Source of the DNA: Chitinophaga alhagiae
GTDB lineage: Bacteria; Bacteroidota; Bacteroidia; Chitinophagales; Chitinophagaceae
Direction: 5' to 3'
NCBI RefSeq assembly: GCF_003568665.1
Contig: NZ_QXMH01000005.1
Location: 124,001 to 188,000, forward strand
Length of the DNA: 64,000 nucleotides
Shown here: positions 51,894 to 60,543 of the stretch, piece by piece
How the letters are laid out: each line of letters begins with the position of its first letter
Position numbering within the stretch: position 1 is the stretch's first letter
The notes under the pieces: generated by a model
What the model was told of the DNA's origin: nothing
Seen by the model: only the letters and a program-made list of their open reading frames with translations
The model's database searches: none
Position numbers and translations under genes: made by a program

Positions 51894-52637
51894 ATGTTTC
51901 AGGCAGTTATAATAGATGATGAGATCAGCAATATTGAGAATCTGGCAACGATGCTCCGGAAGTATTGCCCCAAAATTGCCGTAGCAGGCACCGCCACCAG
52001 CGTAGACCAGGGCTTGCAGGTCATTATGGAAACCAACCCTGCCATTTTGTTCCTGGACATCCAGATGCCGGACAAGGGGGGTTTTGAGCTGCTTAAAAGC
52101 ATTGAAGCACCAGATTTTGAAGTAATCTTCGTTACCGCATTTGATCAATATGCCATTCAGGCCATCAAATTCTCGGCCATTGATTACCTGTTAAAGCCCA
52201 TCAATACCACCGAACTGGTGAATGCCGTAAACAGGGCCATTGCCAATATTGAGAAGGAAAAACAAAATGAACGCCTGCAAAACCTGGTGTATGCCATCAG
52301 CAACAAAAACCAGGTGAAGATTGCCGTTCCGGGCAATAAGGAAACGCTGTTCATTAGCCCGGAAACGATCCTGTTTTGCAAATCGGATAATAATTACACC
52401 ATTATTTACCTGCAAAACAACCAGAAAATCATGTCCTCGAAACCCATTTTTGAGTATGAGGAGCTGTTGAACACGCATGGCTTCATCAGGTGCCATCAGT
52501 CTTACCTGGTAAACACCGCCTTTATCAAAAGCTGGATACGGGTGGATGGTGACCGGCTGCTGATGGAAGAAGGCCATGAGATACCCATTTCCCGCAACAG
52601 CAAAGAAAAGGTAAAACAGGCCATCGGCATGAAATAA
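51894..52637 (+). CDS. LytTR-family response regulator
   Basis: The protein has 247 residues. The receiver domain has IIDDEISN and phosphorylated Asp55 (FLDIQMPDKGG), with SAIDYLLKPI near residue 97. The LytTR DNA-binding domain covers about 135-245 (LFISPETILFCKSDNNYTII, HGFIRCHQSYLVNTAFIK). It is the cognate regulator of the LytS kinase and starts at the base after its stop. It probably controls the outer-membrane barrel gene 14 bp downstream or distant targets. Confidence 0.95.
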   Translation: MFQAVIIDDEISNIENLATMLRKYCPKIAVAGTATSVDQGLQVIMETNPAILFLDIQMPDKGGFELLKSIEAPDFEVIFVTAFDQYAIQAIKFSAIDYLLKPINTTELVNAVNRAIANIEKEKQNERLQNLVYAISNKNQVKIAVPGNKETLFISPETILFCKSDNNYTIIYLQNNQKIMSSKPIFEYEELLNTHGFIRCHQSYLVNTAFIKSWIRVDGDRLLMEEGHEIPISRNSKEKVKQAIGMK

Positions 52638-52651
52638 CCCAATCCATTTAC

Positions 52652-55036
52652 ATGATGAAACACGCTATGACCGTGTTAGCATTACTGCTAACGCCGCTCT
52701 TCCTATTCCCGCAACGTACGGCGCCAGGAAACGTTAAAAACGCGAACGGCTCCCCTATCCCCCATGCATCGGTATACCTGGTTAACGGCAAGGAAAAAGC
52801 CATTGCCCAAACCGTATTGTCTGACAGCCTGGGCCGGTTCAACATGCCCATAGCAGGTAATTCCCAATACTTTATTTTCGCTTCCTACCTGCACCACCGG
52901 TCAGACACGGTAGCCGTTACCCGCCCGGACAGCCTGTATACGCTAACGATCAAGATAACGGAAACGCTTTTACAGGAAGTGACCGTGGCCTCCGTAACCC
53001 CCATTGTTCAAAAACTGGCAGACCGTTTCGTTTTTACGCCGGGCAAAGCGCTGTCTGCGGGCGCCACTGCCCTGGAAGTACTGAAATTTGCGCCGCTGGT
53101 GCAGTACGATGAAAAGACCGCCCTCTTTTCCATCATCAATAAACCGGGAACGGTGGTCTACATCAACAACCGGAAATCCAGCCTTCCCGGGGAAATGATC
53201 ATGGCTATGCTCCGTTCTACCCCCGCTGCCAACATCAGAAGTATCGAGATCATCACCAACCCCGGCAGCGAATACCCCGCAAACGCCGCTGGCGGGGTGA
53301 TCAATATCAACTTTTCGAAAATGTTCAATGAAGGCTGGTCAGGCAACCTGGTGGCCGGCAGCGACCAGTCCAGGTTCAATACCACTATGCTGAATGGCGC
53401 GGTCAATTACAGGAAAGGAAAAACCGGCATCCGCGTGTCTCCCTTCCTCAATAACAGTTTCAACTACAGCACCAAAGAGAGCAGGATCGTTAAAAGCGCC
53501 GGGCAGGAACACATCTCCTCGGCATCGCATCGCCGGTACAGGGTGGCCGGCGGTGGACTGGGCCTCGATTACGACATCGGGAAGAACGACCTGCTAAGTT
53601 TCAACGGGTTTTACTCCACCGTGAACGGGAAAAGCAGCAGCACCAGCAAAACCGCATCGCCCGGGTCTCTTTATTTTTCTCCGGTAGCCGGGAAAGACCG
53701 CTATACCTATAATTTCGGGAACGTCTACTATCAACACGCATTTGATTCAATGGGCAAACGCACGTTTACCCTCAACATAGACTACAACCAATTCTACCAG
53801 GGCAATAAGACCGATGGCCGCTTTACCGCCATGAACGCCGGAGAAATTGCCCGTTACAGGAACGATCTGCCCCAGCAATTCTTCAACCTTTCCCAGCGGG
53901 CGGATTACAGCGTACAACTCAAGAACAAAAGCAAGATCAATGCAGGCGTACAATTCAGCAATACGCGGCTCGCCCATCACCTGGCATACTACAACTGGGA
54001 TTACGGCTCCTCCAAATTCCTGCTCAACCAGCAACTCACCAACAATTATAAATACCGGGAAACGTATGTTGCGGCGTACGCCAGCTTTTCGGGATCGTTC
54101 CTGGAGAAGATCAATGGTGTTTTGGGCCTGCGGGCGGAACAGATCAACTATTCCTCCGAAAGCGCTAAAGACGGCATCCGGTCAGACACCAACTACCTGG
54201 GGCTGTTCCCCCATCTTTCCCTGTCTTATGTTATCAGCAAGCAAAGCAATATTTCCATCTCGCTCTCCAAAAAAATAAGCCGCCCCAATATCAGGCAGCT
54301 CTTTCCCGGGAGAACGTACCTGAACCAGGATTACATCCAGGAAAACAATCCCTTTCTGCAACCCGTTAACACGTATAACTCGGAAATCATGTATGCCTTG
54401 CAAAACAAATACTACTTTTCCGCCGGGCACACCATTCACAAGAACCAGTTCAGCCAGTTCATCATCCCGCTCATAGAAAACAATACAACACTGCTGAAGA
54501 AAACCTATCTCAATTACGGCAATGCGAACAATACCTACTTTTCGTTCTTCAGCCAGCAGTACCTTGTTAAAAAGATCTGGAACGCCAGCCTCTCGGCCAA
54601 CGTGAACTACACCCGGTACATCAGCCGGCATACCGGGCGCCTTGCCAACCTCCACTACAACCTGGTGTGGAACAATACCCTGCATATCTCCGGGAAAGGG
54701 AACTGGCTGGCATTTGCGCTTTTCAAATATTACAGTGCCTTCAAAAATATGGCGTGCCAAAGGGAGAACGCCCTATTTTCCGCGGACGCGGGTATTCGGA
54801 AAACTATCAGCAACTTCAGCGCCACGCTGTACCTGGCGGATATTTTCAATACCAATGGAAAGTCGCTCATGCGGTACCACCCCAACCCCGCGTATGCTTA
54901 TCATTACCAGGAAGAGCGGTATTACACGCGCACGGTTTCCCTGAGTCTCCGGTACGCCTTCGGCAACAACCAGCTGAAGCTGAATAAAAACAAAAATGCC
55001 GCGAATGAGGAAATGAGGAGCAGGATCGGGAAGTAG
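52652..55036 (+). CDS. Outer-membrane beta-barrel protein with CarboxypepD-like and plug domains
   Basis: The protein has 794 residues with a signal peptide ending FLFPQ (residue 21). A regulatory-like domain is at about 22-100 (NVKNANGSPIPHASVYLVNG). A plug-like domain follows (LEVLKFAPLVQYDEKTALF, IEIITNPGSEYPANAAGGVI). The rest is a barrel of the OMP_b-brl_3 type ending RIGK, with a polar tail rather than a terminal aromatic residue. It belongs to the TonB-dependent receptor superfamily but lacks a clear TonB box in view. It is the last gene of the LytS/LytTR operon. The ligand is unknown. Confidence 0.85.
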   Translation: MMKHAMTVLALLLTPLFLFPQRTAPGNVKNANGSPIPHASVYLVNGKEKAIAQTVLSDSLGRFNMPIAGNSQYFIFASYLHHRSDTVAVTRPDSLYTLTIKITETLLQEVTVASVTPIVQKLADRFVFTPGKALSAGATALEVLKFAPLVQYDEKTALFSIINKPGTVVYINNRKSSLPGEMIMAMLRSTPAANIRSIEIITNPGSEYPANAAGGVININFSKMFNEGWSGNLVAGSDQSRFNTTMLNGAVNYRKGKTGIRVSPFLNNSFNYSTKESRIVKSAGQEHISSASHRRYRVAGGGLGLDYDIGKNDLLSFNGFYSTVNGKSSSTSKTASPGSLYFSPVAGKDRYTYNFGNVYYQHAFDSMGKRTFTLNIDYNQFYQGNKTDGRFTAMNAGEIARYRNDLPQQFFNLSQRADYSVQLKNKSKINAGVQFSNTRLAHHLAYYNWDYGSSKFLLNQQLTNNYKYRETYVAAYASFSGSFLEKINGVLGLRAEQINYSSESAKDGIRSDTNYLGLFPHLSLSYVISKQSNISISLSKKISRPNIRQLFPGRTYLNQDYIQENNPFLQPVNTYNSEIMYALQNKYYFSAGHTIHKNQFSQFIIPLIENNTTLLKKTYLNYGNANNTYFSFFSQQYLVKKIWNASLSANVNYTRYISRHTGRLANLHYNLVWNNTLHISGKGNWLAFALFKYYSAFKNMACQRENALFSADAGIRKTISNFSATLYLADIFNTNGKSLMRYHPNPAYAYHYQEERYYTRTVSLSLRYAFGNNQLKLNKNKNAANEEMRSRIGK

Positions 55037-55053
55037 GTTTACGCCAGCATTAG

Positions 55054-55085
55054 TTGCATATTAATTTTATTATATATAACTTTAG
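55054..55085 (+). promoter_or_regulatory. Candidate promoter of the DUF6340-like lipoprotein gene
   Basis: TTG at 55054-55056 and TAACTTTA at 55078-55085 (one mismatch to TAnnTTTG) are 21 bp apart. The start codon lies 22 bp after the -7 element. Confidence 0.35.
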
Positions 55086-55106
55086 GACGAGCACAATCAC
55101 TATCCT

Positions 55107-56162
55107 ATGCCTGTAAAAACAGTCCTGAAAAACCTGCTTTTCATTGCCCTGGCAGCTGTTACCTGCATGTCCTGCAAATCTACCGAGCTGGTCCACATCA
55201 ATGTATTGAAACCGGCGCCCGTAACTATACCGGCCTATGTTAAAAGTCCCGGTGTGGTGAACAGGACTACTGTTACCCGGCAGCACAAGGTGGTAGACGC
55301 CGTTGACAAGCTATTCAGCCTGGAAGGGGTGCAGCTTGACAAGGAAGGGGCGGAAAGCAGCGTGCGGGGGCTTACGGACGAACTGCTGAAGAACAACCGG
55401 TTCAGCGATGTAAAAGCGCTGGGCGAGCTGGACCTGACCATCAATGCCCCCGGGCTTTTCTCTGCACCGCTCTCCTGGGAAACCGTAGACAAAATATGCC
55501 GGGAACATCATGTAGACGCCCTCTTCTCCCTGGAGCTTTTTGATACCGATTCAAAGGTCAGCTATGCCACTGCACCCGTTACCCTGAAAACACCGCTGGG
55601 CAATGTACCGGGTATAGAACACCGCGCCAGCATGCTGACCACTGTAAAAACGGGATGGCGCATTTATGATCCCGCCGGCAGGAACATCCTGGATGAATTT
55701 CCCCTGGCCCGGGACCTTACCTTTTCCGGCAGGGGCATCAACCCGGCTGCCGCCGCCGGCGCACTGATGAACCGCAAAGAGGCGGTAAAGGAAGTGAGCA
55801 CGCAGGCGGGGCGCCGCTACGCCATGCGGATCATCCCCTACCGCACAAGGGTTACCAGGGATTATTACGTGAAAGGCACAGACAATTTCAGAACGGCCCG
55901 GCGTAAAGCGCAAACCGGCAATTGGGACGGCGCGGCCGAGCTATGGAAGAAAGAGACCAACAACCCTAACAGCACCGTGGCCGGCAGGGCCTGCTATAAT
56001 ATGGCTATCATCTGCGAAATTAACGGGGAGCTGGACCTGGCCATCAAATGGTCACAGAAAGCCTATGAGGAATATAACAACCGCCTTGCGCTGAACTACA
56101 TCCGGCTGCTGAAGAACAGGCAGGCGGGCAATGAATTGCTGAAAGAGCAACAGGCGGAATAA
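55107..56162 (+). CDS. DUF6340-like lipoprotein with TPR region
   Basis: The protein has 351 residues with a lipoprotein signal and cysteine at residue 23 (AVTCMSCKST). The start of the mature part (HINVLKPAPVTIPAYVKSPGVVNRT) is typical of the Bacteroidota DUF6340 family. A middle region (WETVDKICREHHVDALFSLELF) and a C-terminal TPR-like helical region (WDGAAELWKKETNN, YNMAIICEINGELDLAIKWS) follow. Function unknown. It is a single gene ending 7 bp from the convergent EamA gene. Confidence 0.75.
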   Translation: MPVKTVLKNLLFIALAAVTCMSCKSTELVHINVLKPAPVTIPAYVKSPGVVNRTTVTRQHKVVDAVDKLFSLEGVQLDKEGAESSVRGLTDELLKNNRFSDVKALGELDLTINAPGLFSAPLSWETVDKICREHHVDALFSLELFDTDSKVSYATAPVTLKTPLGNVPGIEHRASMLTTVKTGWRIYDPAGRNILDEFPLARDLTFSGRGINPAAAAGALMNRKEAVKEVSTQAGRRYAMRIIPYRTRVTRDYYVKGTDNFRTARRKAQTGNWDGAAELWKKETNNPNSTVAGRACYNMAIICEINGELDLAIKWSQKAYEEYNNRLALNYIRLLKNRQAGNELLKEQQAE

Positions 56163-56169
56163 TACGATG

Positions 56170-57045
56170 TTAGCCACCACTGTACTTCCGGATCAGCCGG
56201 ATGCCGGTCAGCGTGATCAACGCGCCTATAATTGTGTATGCGGTGATCTTCTCTTCAAGGCACAGATATCCCAGCGCGGATGCTACCAGTATGCTGATAT
56301 ACTCATAGGAAGACGCAACGCCCACCGGCAGATGGTCATACACGTACCCTACCGCCCAAAATGCGAAAACCGATCCCGGCACTACCAGGTATACCAGCGC
56401 GCCCAGCAAGGGCAGATCAACTTCCGGGAATTGCCTCATCTCCCCTGCCGCCCATGCAGCCATAAACAACAACATGCCGCTGAATAACATCTGCCAGCCC
56501 AGTCCGTAGTAAACATCTACGTTCAGCCTGATGCGGCGCATCAATAGTACGCCGGCGCTCCAGCACAAAACAGCTGCGAGAGACAATAGATATCCCCAGA
56601 GATGGGCCATCTGTATTTGCCCGGAATGCTGGGCAACCAGCAGCACCACCCCTGCCACGCATAACAGCATGGCTGCTGGCAGCCTGAAGTCTGTTTTCCC
56701 CGTGGTTATACCGGGAAGGAATATAAACAGCGGGGCAAGGCTGCCGATGATGGCCGCCATATGAGAAGGGATAAAAAGAATGCTCCAGTAACTCAGGCAG
56801 CCGTTGAGCGTAAACATCAGCAACGAGCCGGGCAGCAGCCGCCACATGGTGCCGGCAGACGGTACGGGCCGGCCTTTGCATAGATAGCACCCTGTCAGCA
56901 ACGCACCGGCAAACAAATACCTGGTGCCCATGAGCAATATCACCGGCATACGCTCCAATGCCTCCCTTGCCACCATCCACGTACTGCCCCAGATCAAACC
57001 TATGGCCACCAGCACAACATATGGCGCATGCCTGAATTTTGTCAC
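56170..57045 (-). CDS. EamA-family (DMT superfamily) inner-membrane transporter
   Basis: The protein has 291 residues and about ten transmembrane helices in two EamA repeats (about 8-140 and 150-285), with YVVLVAIGLIWGSTWMVARE and LGALVYLVVPGSVFAFWAVG. The family exports or imports small metabolites such as amino acids or nucleoside-like compounds. It lies 2 bp after the preceding gene's stop and is the last gene of the six-gene operon. It would provide the inner-membrane step. Substrate unknown. Confidence 0.9.
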   Translation of the reverse strand: MTKFRHAPYVVLVAIGLIWGSTWMVAREALERMPVILLMGTRYLFAGALLTGCYLCKGRPVPSAGTMWRLLPGSLLMFTLNGCLSYWSILFIPSHMAAIIGSLAPLFIFLPGITTGKTDFRLPAAMLLCVAGVVLLVAQHSGQIQMAHLWGYLLSLAAVLCWSAGVLLMRRIRLNVDVYYGLGWQMLFSGMLLFMAAWAAGEMRQFPEVDLPLLGALVYLVVPGSVFAFWAVGYVYDHLPVGVASSYEYISILVASALGYLCLEEKITAYTIIGALITLTGIRLIRKYSGG

Positions 57046-57047
57046 GC

Positions 57048-57869
57048 TTATGGCCTGTTTTTCCAGTTATTCCACAGGTCCAGCGCCTTCAATCCGCCGG
57101 GTGTAACATACCGCTGCCTTTGTACTTTATATTGCTCAAGGGTGTTGACGGCGCGGCGGTAAATACTGGAGTCGGTTTCGGAGGGAGTATGCCCTTTAGG
57201 CATGGCATAGGTAAAATATCCTTTATTACCCGCATATACCGGTATGGCAAAGAAATCCCTGGGTACCAGCTTGATGGTGGTATCCCGCTCAGTTTGCCGG
57301 TTGGCGGCCACAAAGAAGTCTACCGCGTATAGCGGATAGCCGAACAGCAGCCCGTACCCGCGGTTCCGGTCGTGCCGGCTTTCGTATTCGATCACGGGCA
57401 GCACTACGGCAGGGTCGCTCTCTGGCGTAAAGCCCCATTGGCCGAAGAAAGCGGCGTGCTGCGCCATCAGGGAGGCAAACCTGCTTTTGCGCACAACATA
57501 TATCTCCATATACCGTACATGCCCCTCAGCACGGGCAAAGGGCGTCATCACAAACTGGTGGTCTCCCTTGCTGAGTGCGGCGCAGATCTTTGCATACTTG
57601 CTGGCCAGCGCGGGCAGGCTGTCTGCCGGGGTCACTGCCTGGTCCCCATCCTTTACGGCCGCCGGTTTTGCCACGGGGAGCCGGAGGAATTTTACGCTGC
57701 TGACCGGTTTGATCGTATCCAGCAATGTGTAGATGGCCTCATGGTCTAACGCATAAGCCAGCATGCTGTCTGCCAGGCTGCGGTCATCAGCCTGCAGTGT
57801 TGCCAGCGGCCGTGTTACCTGGCAAGATGCCGCCATTATCAACGCCAGGGAAAAGAGTAGATATTTCAT
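57048..57869 (-). CDS. Unrecognised lipoprotein in the TonB/DUF4876/DUF6850 operon
   Basis: The protein has 273 residues with a lipoprotein signal and cysteine at residue 16 (MAASCQVTRP). I recognise no family. It contains FVMTPFARAEGHVRYMEIYV, DPAVVLPVIEYESRHDRNRGY and YAVDFFVAANRQTERDTT. The start overlaps the stop of the DUF6850-like gene by one base. It is probably an outer- or inner-membrane-attached periplasmic protein working with the receptor. Confidence 0.7.
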   Translation of the reverse strand: MKYLLFSLALIMAASCQVTRPLATLQADDRSLADSMLAYALDHEAIYTLLDTIKPVSSVKFLRLPVAKPAAVKDGDQAVTPADSLPALASKYAKICAALSKGDHQFVMTPFARAEGHVRYMEIYVVRKSRFASLMAQHAAFFGQWGFTPESDPAVVLPVIEYESRHDRNRGYGLLFGYPLYAVDFFVAANRQTERDTTIKLVPRDFFAIPVYAGNKGYFTYAMPKGHTPSETDSSIYRRAVNTLEQYKVQRQRYVTPGGLKALDLWNNWKNRP

Positions 57870-59335
57870 TAAAAAAGGATTGAATATTGTAAACGGATCG
57901 TTTTGTTGGCTGCATCCGGCCCCAGCTCCCCTCCTGCGTATGCTTCGATCCCGTGCGCGATGTGGGGGGACAGATGGAGGATGTAAGCACAGGTAACGGA
58001 TGCTATGATACGGGAACTGGTAAAATACCGGTAGTCGGGAAATATCAATTCCCTTACTATAACATTGTTGGCGCCTTGCTGCCAGTTATCATGCAACACA
58101 TGCCGGTACCCTGCAGCCGGTTTTAATTGCAGGCAGGTTTGAGGGGAGAGCCGTTTTCTCCAGTTGAGTACCAGCAGCCCGCCGGCGCTGGCAGTATTAA
58201 AACCGGTGGTAGCCGCCACGTCTGTAAATTCGTCATACTGCAGGAACGGGCACAGTTCCAATTGGGTGCTTCCCTTCCAGTACCCGGCTTTTGCCGATAG
58301 CTGCCGCCGTGTGGAATAGGCCGTTCGGGCATTGTACACTACATCATCGGCATGGCCACTTACGGCATCGAAAGAAATGGCCGCAAAGTGCCCCCTGTCT
58401 ATGCCTCCGGCGAAAAATGAAACCGCTCCGCCCAACCTGTTTTCGTGGTAATAACCAAATGCCTGCCGCTTGATCACGCCCTCGTACACCGTTTCCTCAT
58501 TGACCGCCCCGTAGATGCTGATCAGCATGGAGAGCTGGTCTTTTTTGTAGCTATAGTACCCGCCTGCTTCATATAACAGGCCGCGGCGCTGTCTTTCTGC
58601 ATTTACAAATGGCGCGCGTGTATAGGTGCCATAACCACGCAGCCTGTACAGGAGCACGTTGCCGGTACCGGTGTTATAAAATCCCAGCTCATTATCTTCC
58701 TGCACAGACCGTACTTTTCCATACGCGCCAATGCCTGTATGTTTCCCGGCCTGCCAGGTGAGGCCGGGCGCGAGTGAAATATTCCTGTAACGGTAGAACG
58801 GTTTGGGATCGCTCTTACGCGCGCCGGAGCCAACGTGGTAGGCAATGTTCAGGCCTGCATGCCAGCGGCGCGCGAATGCGGGGGTGTTAACGGTGGCCGA
58901 AACCCTGAGGTGGTCCCGCTCCCATTCACCGCTGCTGCTGTCTGTCCATAAGAACGGGTTGCCTTCATATGGGTTGTACACACCGCTCCATGCAACATCC
59001 TGCTCCAGCTGCTTGTTGTAGGCCACGGCCCCCTGGTACGTCCAGCCACCAGCCTTTGCATACCCGGCGGCTGCTACACCGAAGGTATTGGAGGCCGCGC
59101 CGGCCATTGGCCTGCGCAGGTCTCCGCCTGCATATTCCCACCCGCCGGCCACCCGGGTGTAATTGGGCCGGTCAGACTGCCATAAGGAAGCGGGGTTCCG
59201 GGTAAGTTGGGGCATCTCCGGAAGGCGGCCATCTTCGTAAGCGTTCAATGTGTCCCGGCCGGAGGCCTGTGCGTGTACAGCGGATGTACAGCACAGGCTT
59301 GCAAGAACGGTCAGGAACAAACTCAACTTTTGCAT
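57869..59335 (-). CDS. DUF6850-like outer-membrane beta-barrel protein
   Basis: The protein has 488 residues with a signal peptide ending AVHAQ (residue 23). The mature part is rich in alternating strands typical of a barrel (GVAAAGYAKAGGWTYQGAVAY, GYYSYKKDQLSMLISIYGAV) and ends IRLQYSILF with a terminal aromatic. It matches DUF6850 as I remember the family. It shares one base at each end with its neighbours (59335 with the DUF4876 gene, 57869 with the lipoprotein gene), so translation is coupled. Confidence 0.7.
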   Translation of the reverse strand: MQKLSLFLTVLASLCCTSAVHAQASGRDTLNAYEDGRLPEMPQLTRNPASLWQSDRPNYTRVAGGWEYAGGDLRRPMAGAASNTFGVAAAGYAKAGGWTYQGAVAYNKQLEQDVAWSGVYNPYEGNPFLWTDSSSGEWERDHLRVSATVNTPAFARRWHAGLNIAYHVGSGARKSDPKPFYRYRNISLAPGLTWQAGKHTGIGAYGKVRSVQEDNELGFYNTGTGNVLLYRLRGYGTYTRAPFVNAERQRRGLLYEAGGYYSYKKDQLSMLISIYGAVNEETVYEGVIKRQAFGYYHENRLGGAVSFFAGGIDRGHFAAISFDAVSGHADDVVYNARTAYSTRRQLSAKAGYWKGSTQLELCPFLQYDEFTDVAATTGFNTASAGGLLVLNWRKRLSPQTCLQLKPAAGYRHVLHDNWQQGANNVIVRELIFPDYRYFTSSRIIASVTCAYILHLSPHIAHGIEAYAGGELGPDAANKTIRLQYSILF

Positions 59336-60531
59336 TACTGGAATACTTTCGGCGTGGGTGCGGCCAGTTTTTCGAAATCCGTGCTGCTGTTGTTCGTATC
59401 CTGCAATACTTTCCGGCCATTGATAGTAGTAGCGGTCTTGCGGCGGAAGCTCTGCATGTTGTAAGTATCATCAGCATACACAAAACCGGCATCCAGGGCT
59501 GTTGGGATACGTTTGTAGGCAACACTGCCGGCATCTTTAAGCCCTTCAAAGGCATCGATCACGGCTGAATTAGGCACCTTTATCCTGGGGTCAAGGGTGC
59601 TGCCGGGGATGGCCACTTTTTCCAGGGATTCAAAGTTGGCCCGGAAGATCACCACGCCAGGCCCGAATACCGTCAGCAACCAGTCAAAGCCTCCTGTGAA
59701 ATAAACCCGCTCAAGGTTGGGTACCGCGGGAGCGTCTGCATCCCTCCCGTCTGGCCGTTCATTGTATGCTTCCCAATCAGCCTTTGAAAGATCAACGGGG
59801 CTGGCGGGGTTCAACAACGCATCTTTATGATTAACGCCATCCTGTGCAATGATAATGCTCCGGCCCGGCGCCAGTTTCCGGTCTTTTCCGGTGCCGGGGA
59901 TGCGCCATACGTTACTGAGGTATACATGCTGGTTGTCTGTATTAAACGGTGTGGGCAGCGAGTTGGGGTTGATGAGGCCGGAGTTGCCGTAGGCATCGCC
60001 AATACAGAGGCTGTCCAGGTACAGCGTGTCCGTTGAATTGTTATAGATCTCCACGAACTGATCGCTGAAGTAGGTACCGCCGGCAACCGTTTTACTGCCG
60101 GTATAGTATACTTCTTTTATCAGCAGGCTCCCGGCCACGGTACCTTGCAGCTCCAGCGTGAACGTTACGTCTTCCGTACCGCTTACCGTTACATTATTGG
60201 ATGCCGCGTTCAGCGTCAGCTCCTGGCCTACGCCCGTAAGCGTCAGGGCCTCCTGTGCCGTCAGGTTGCGGGTAGCACTGAGATGATAGCTGCCGGGCAG
60301 TACGCCGGAAAAAACGGCCTGCCCGTCATTGCCTGCAGCAGCGGTTTTTGTTGACCCGTCGGCAATGCTGGTGATGGTAACGCTTGCCTGTGAAGCGCTT
60401 TGCTGGCTGTACGTGGCGGGGTAATTCACTTTTACGGTAACGCCGGCCGTTCTGAGATCGCCTGAACGGTTATTTTTGCAGGCTGAAAACAGCATGCCTG
60501 TCAACAGAACGAGAGTGGTAATCTTTTTCAT
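59335..60531 (-). CDS. DUF4876-type surface lipoprotein
   Basis: The protein has 398 residues with a lipoprotein signal and cysteine at residue 18 (LFSACKNNR). A beta-sandwich region of CNA type is at about 30-130 (GQAVFSGVLPGSYHLSATRN). Residues about 140-390 follow the DUF4876 pattern (LLIKEVYYTGSK, YFSDQFVEIYNNSTDTLYLD, SLCIGDAYGN), which resembles a lamin-tail-like fold. It probably sits on the cell surface with the receptor encoded just upstream (12 bp). Confidence 0.8.
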   Translation of the reverse strand: MKKITTLVLLTGMLFSACKNNRSGDLRTAGVTVKVNYPATYSQQSASQASVTITSIADGSTKTAAAGNDGQAVFSGVLPGSYHLSATRNLTAQEALTLTGVGQELTLNAASNNVTVSGTEDVTFTLELQGTVAGSLLIKEVYYTGSKTVAGGTYFSDQFVEIYNNSTDTLYLDSLCIGDAYGNSGLINPNSLPTPFNTDNQHVYLSNVWRIPGTGKDRKLAPGRSIIIAQDGVNHKDALLNPASPVDLSKADWEAYNERPDGRDADAPAVPNLERVYFTGGFDWLLTVFGPGVVIFRANFESLEKVAIPGSTLDPRIKVPNSAVIDAFEGLKDAGSVAYKRIPTALDAGFVYADDTYNMQSFRRKTATTINGRKVLQDTNNSSTDFEKLAAPTPKVFQ

Positions 60532-60543
60532 ATTTTTTGATGA

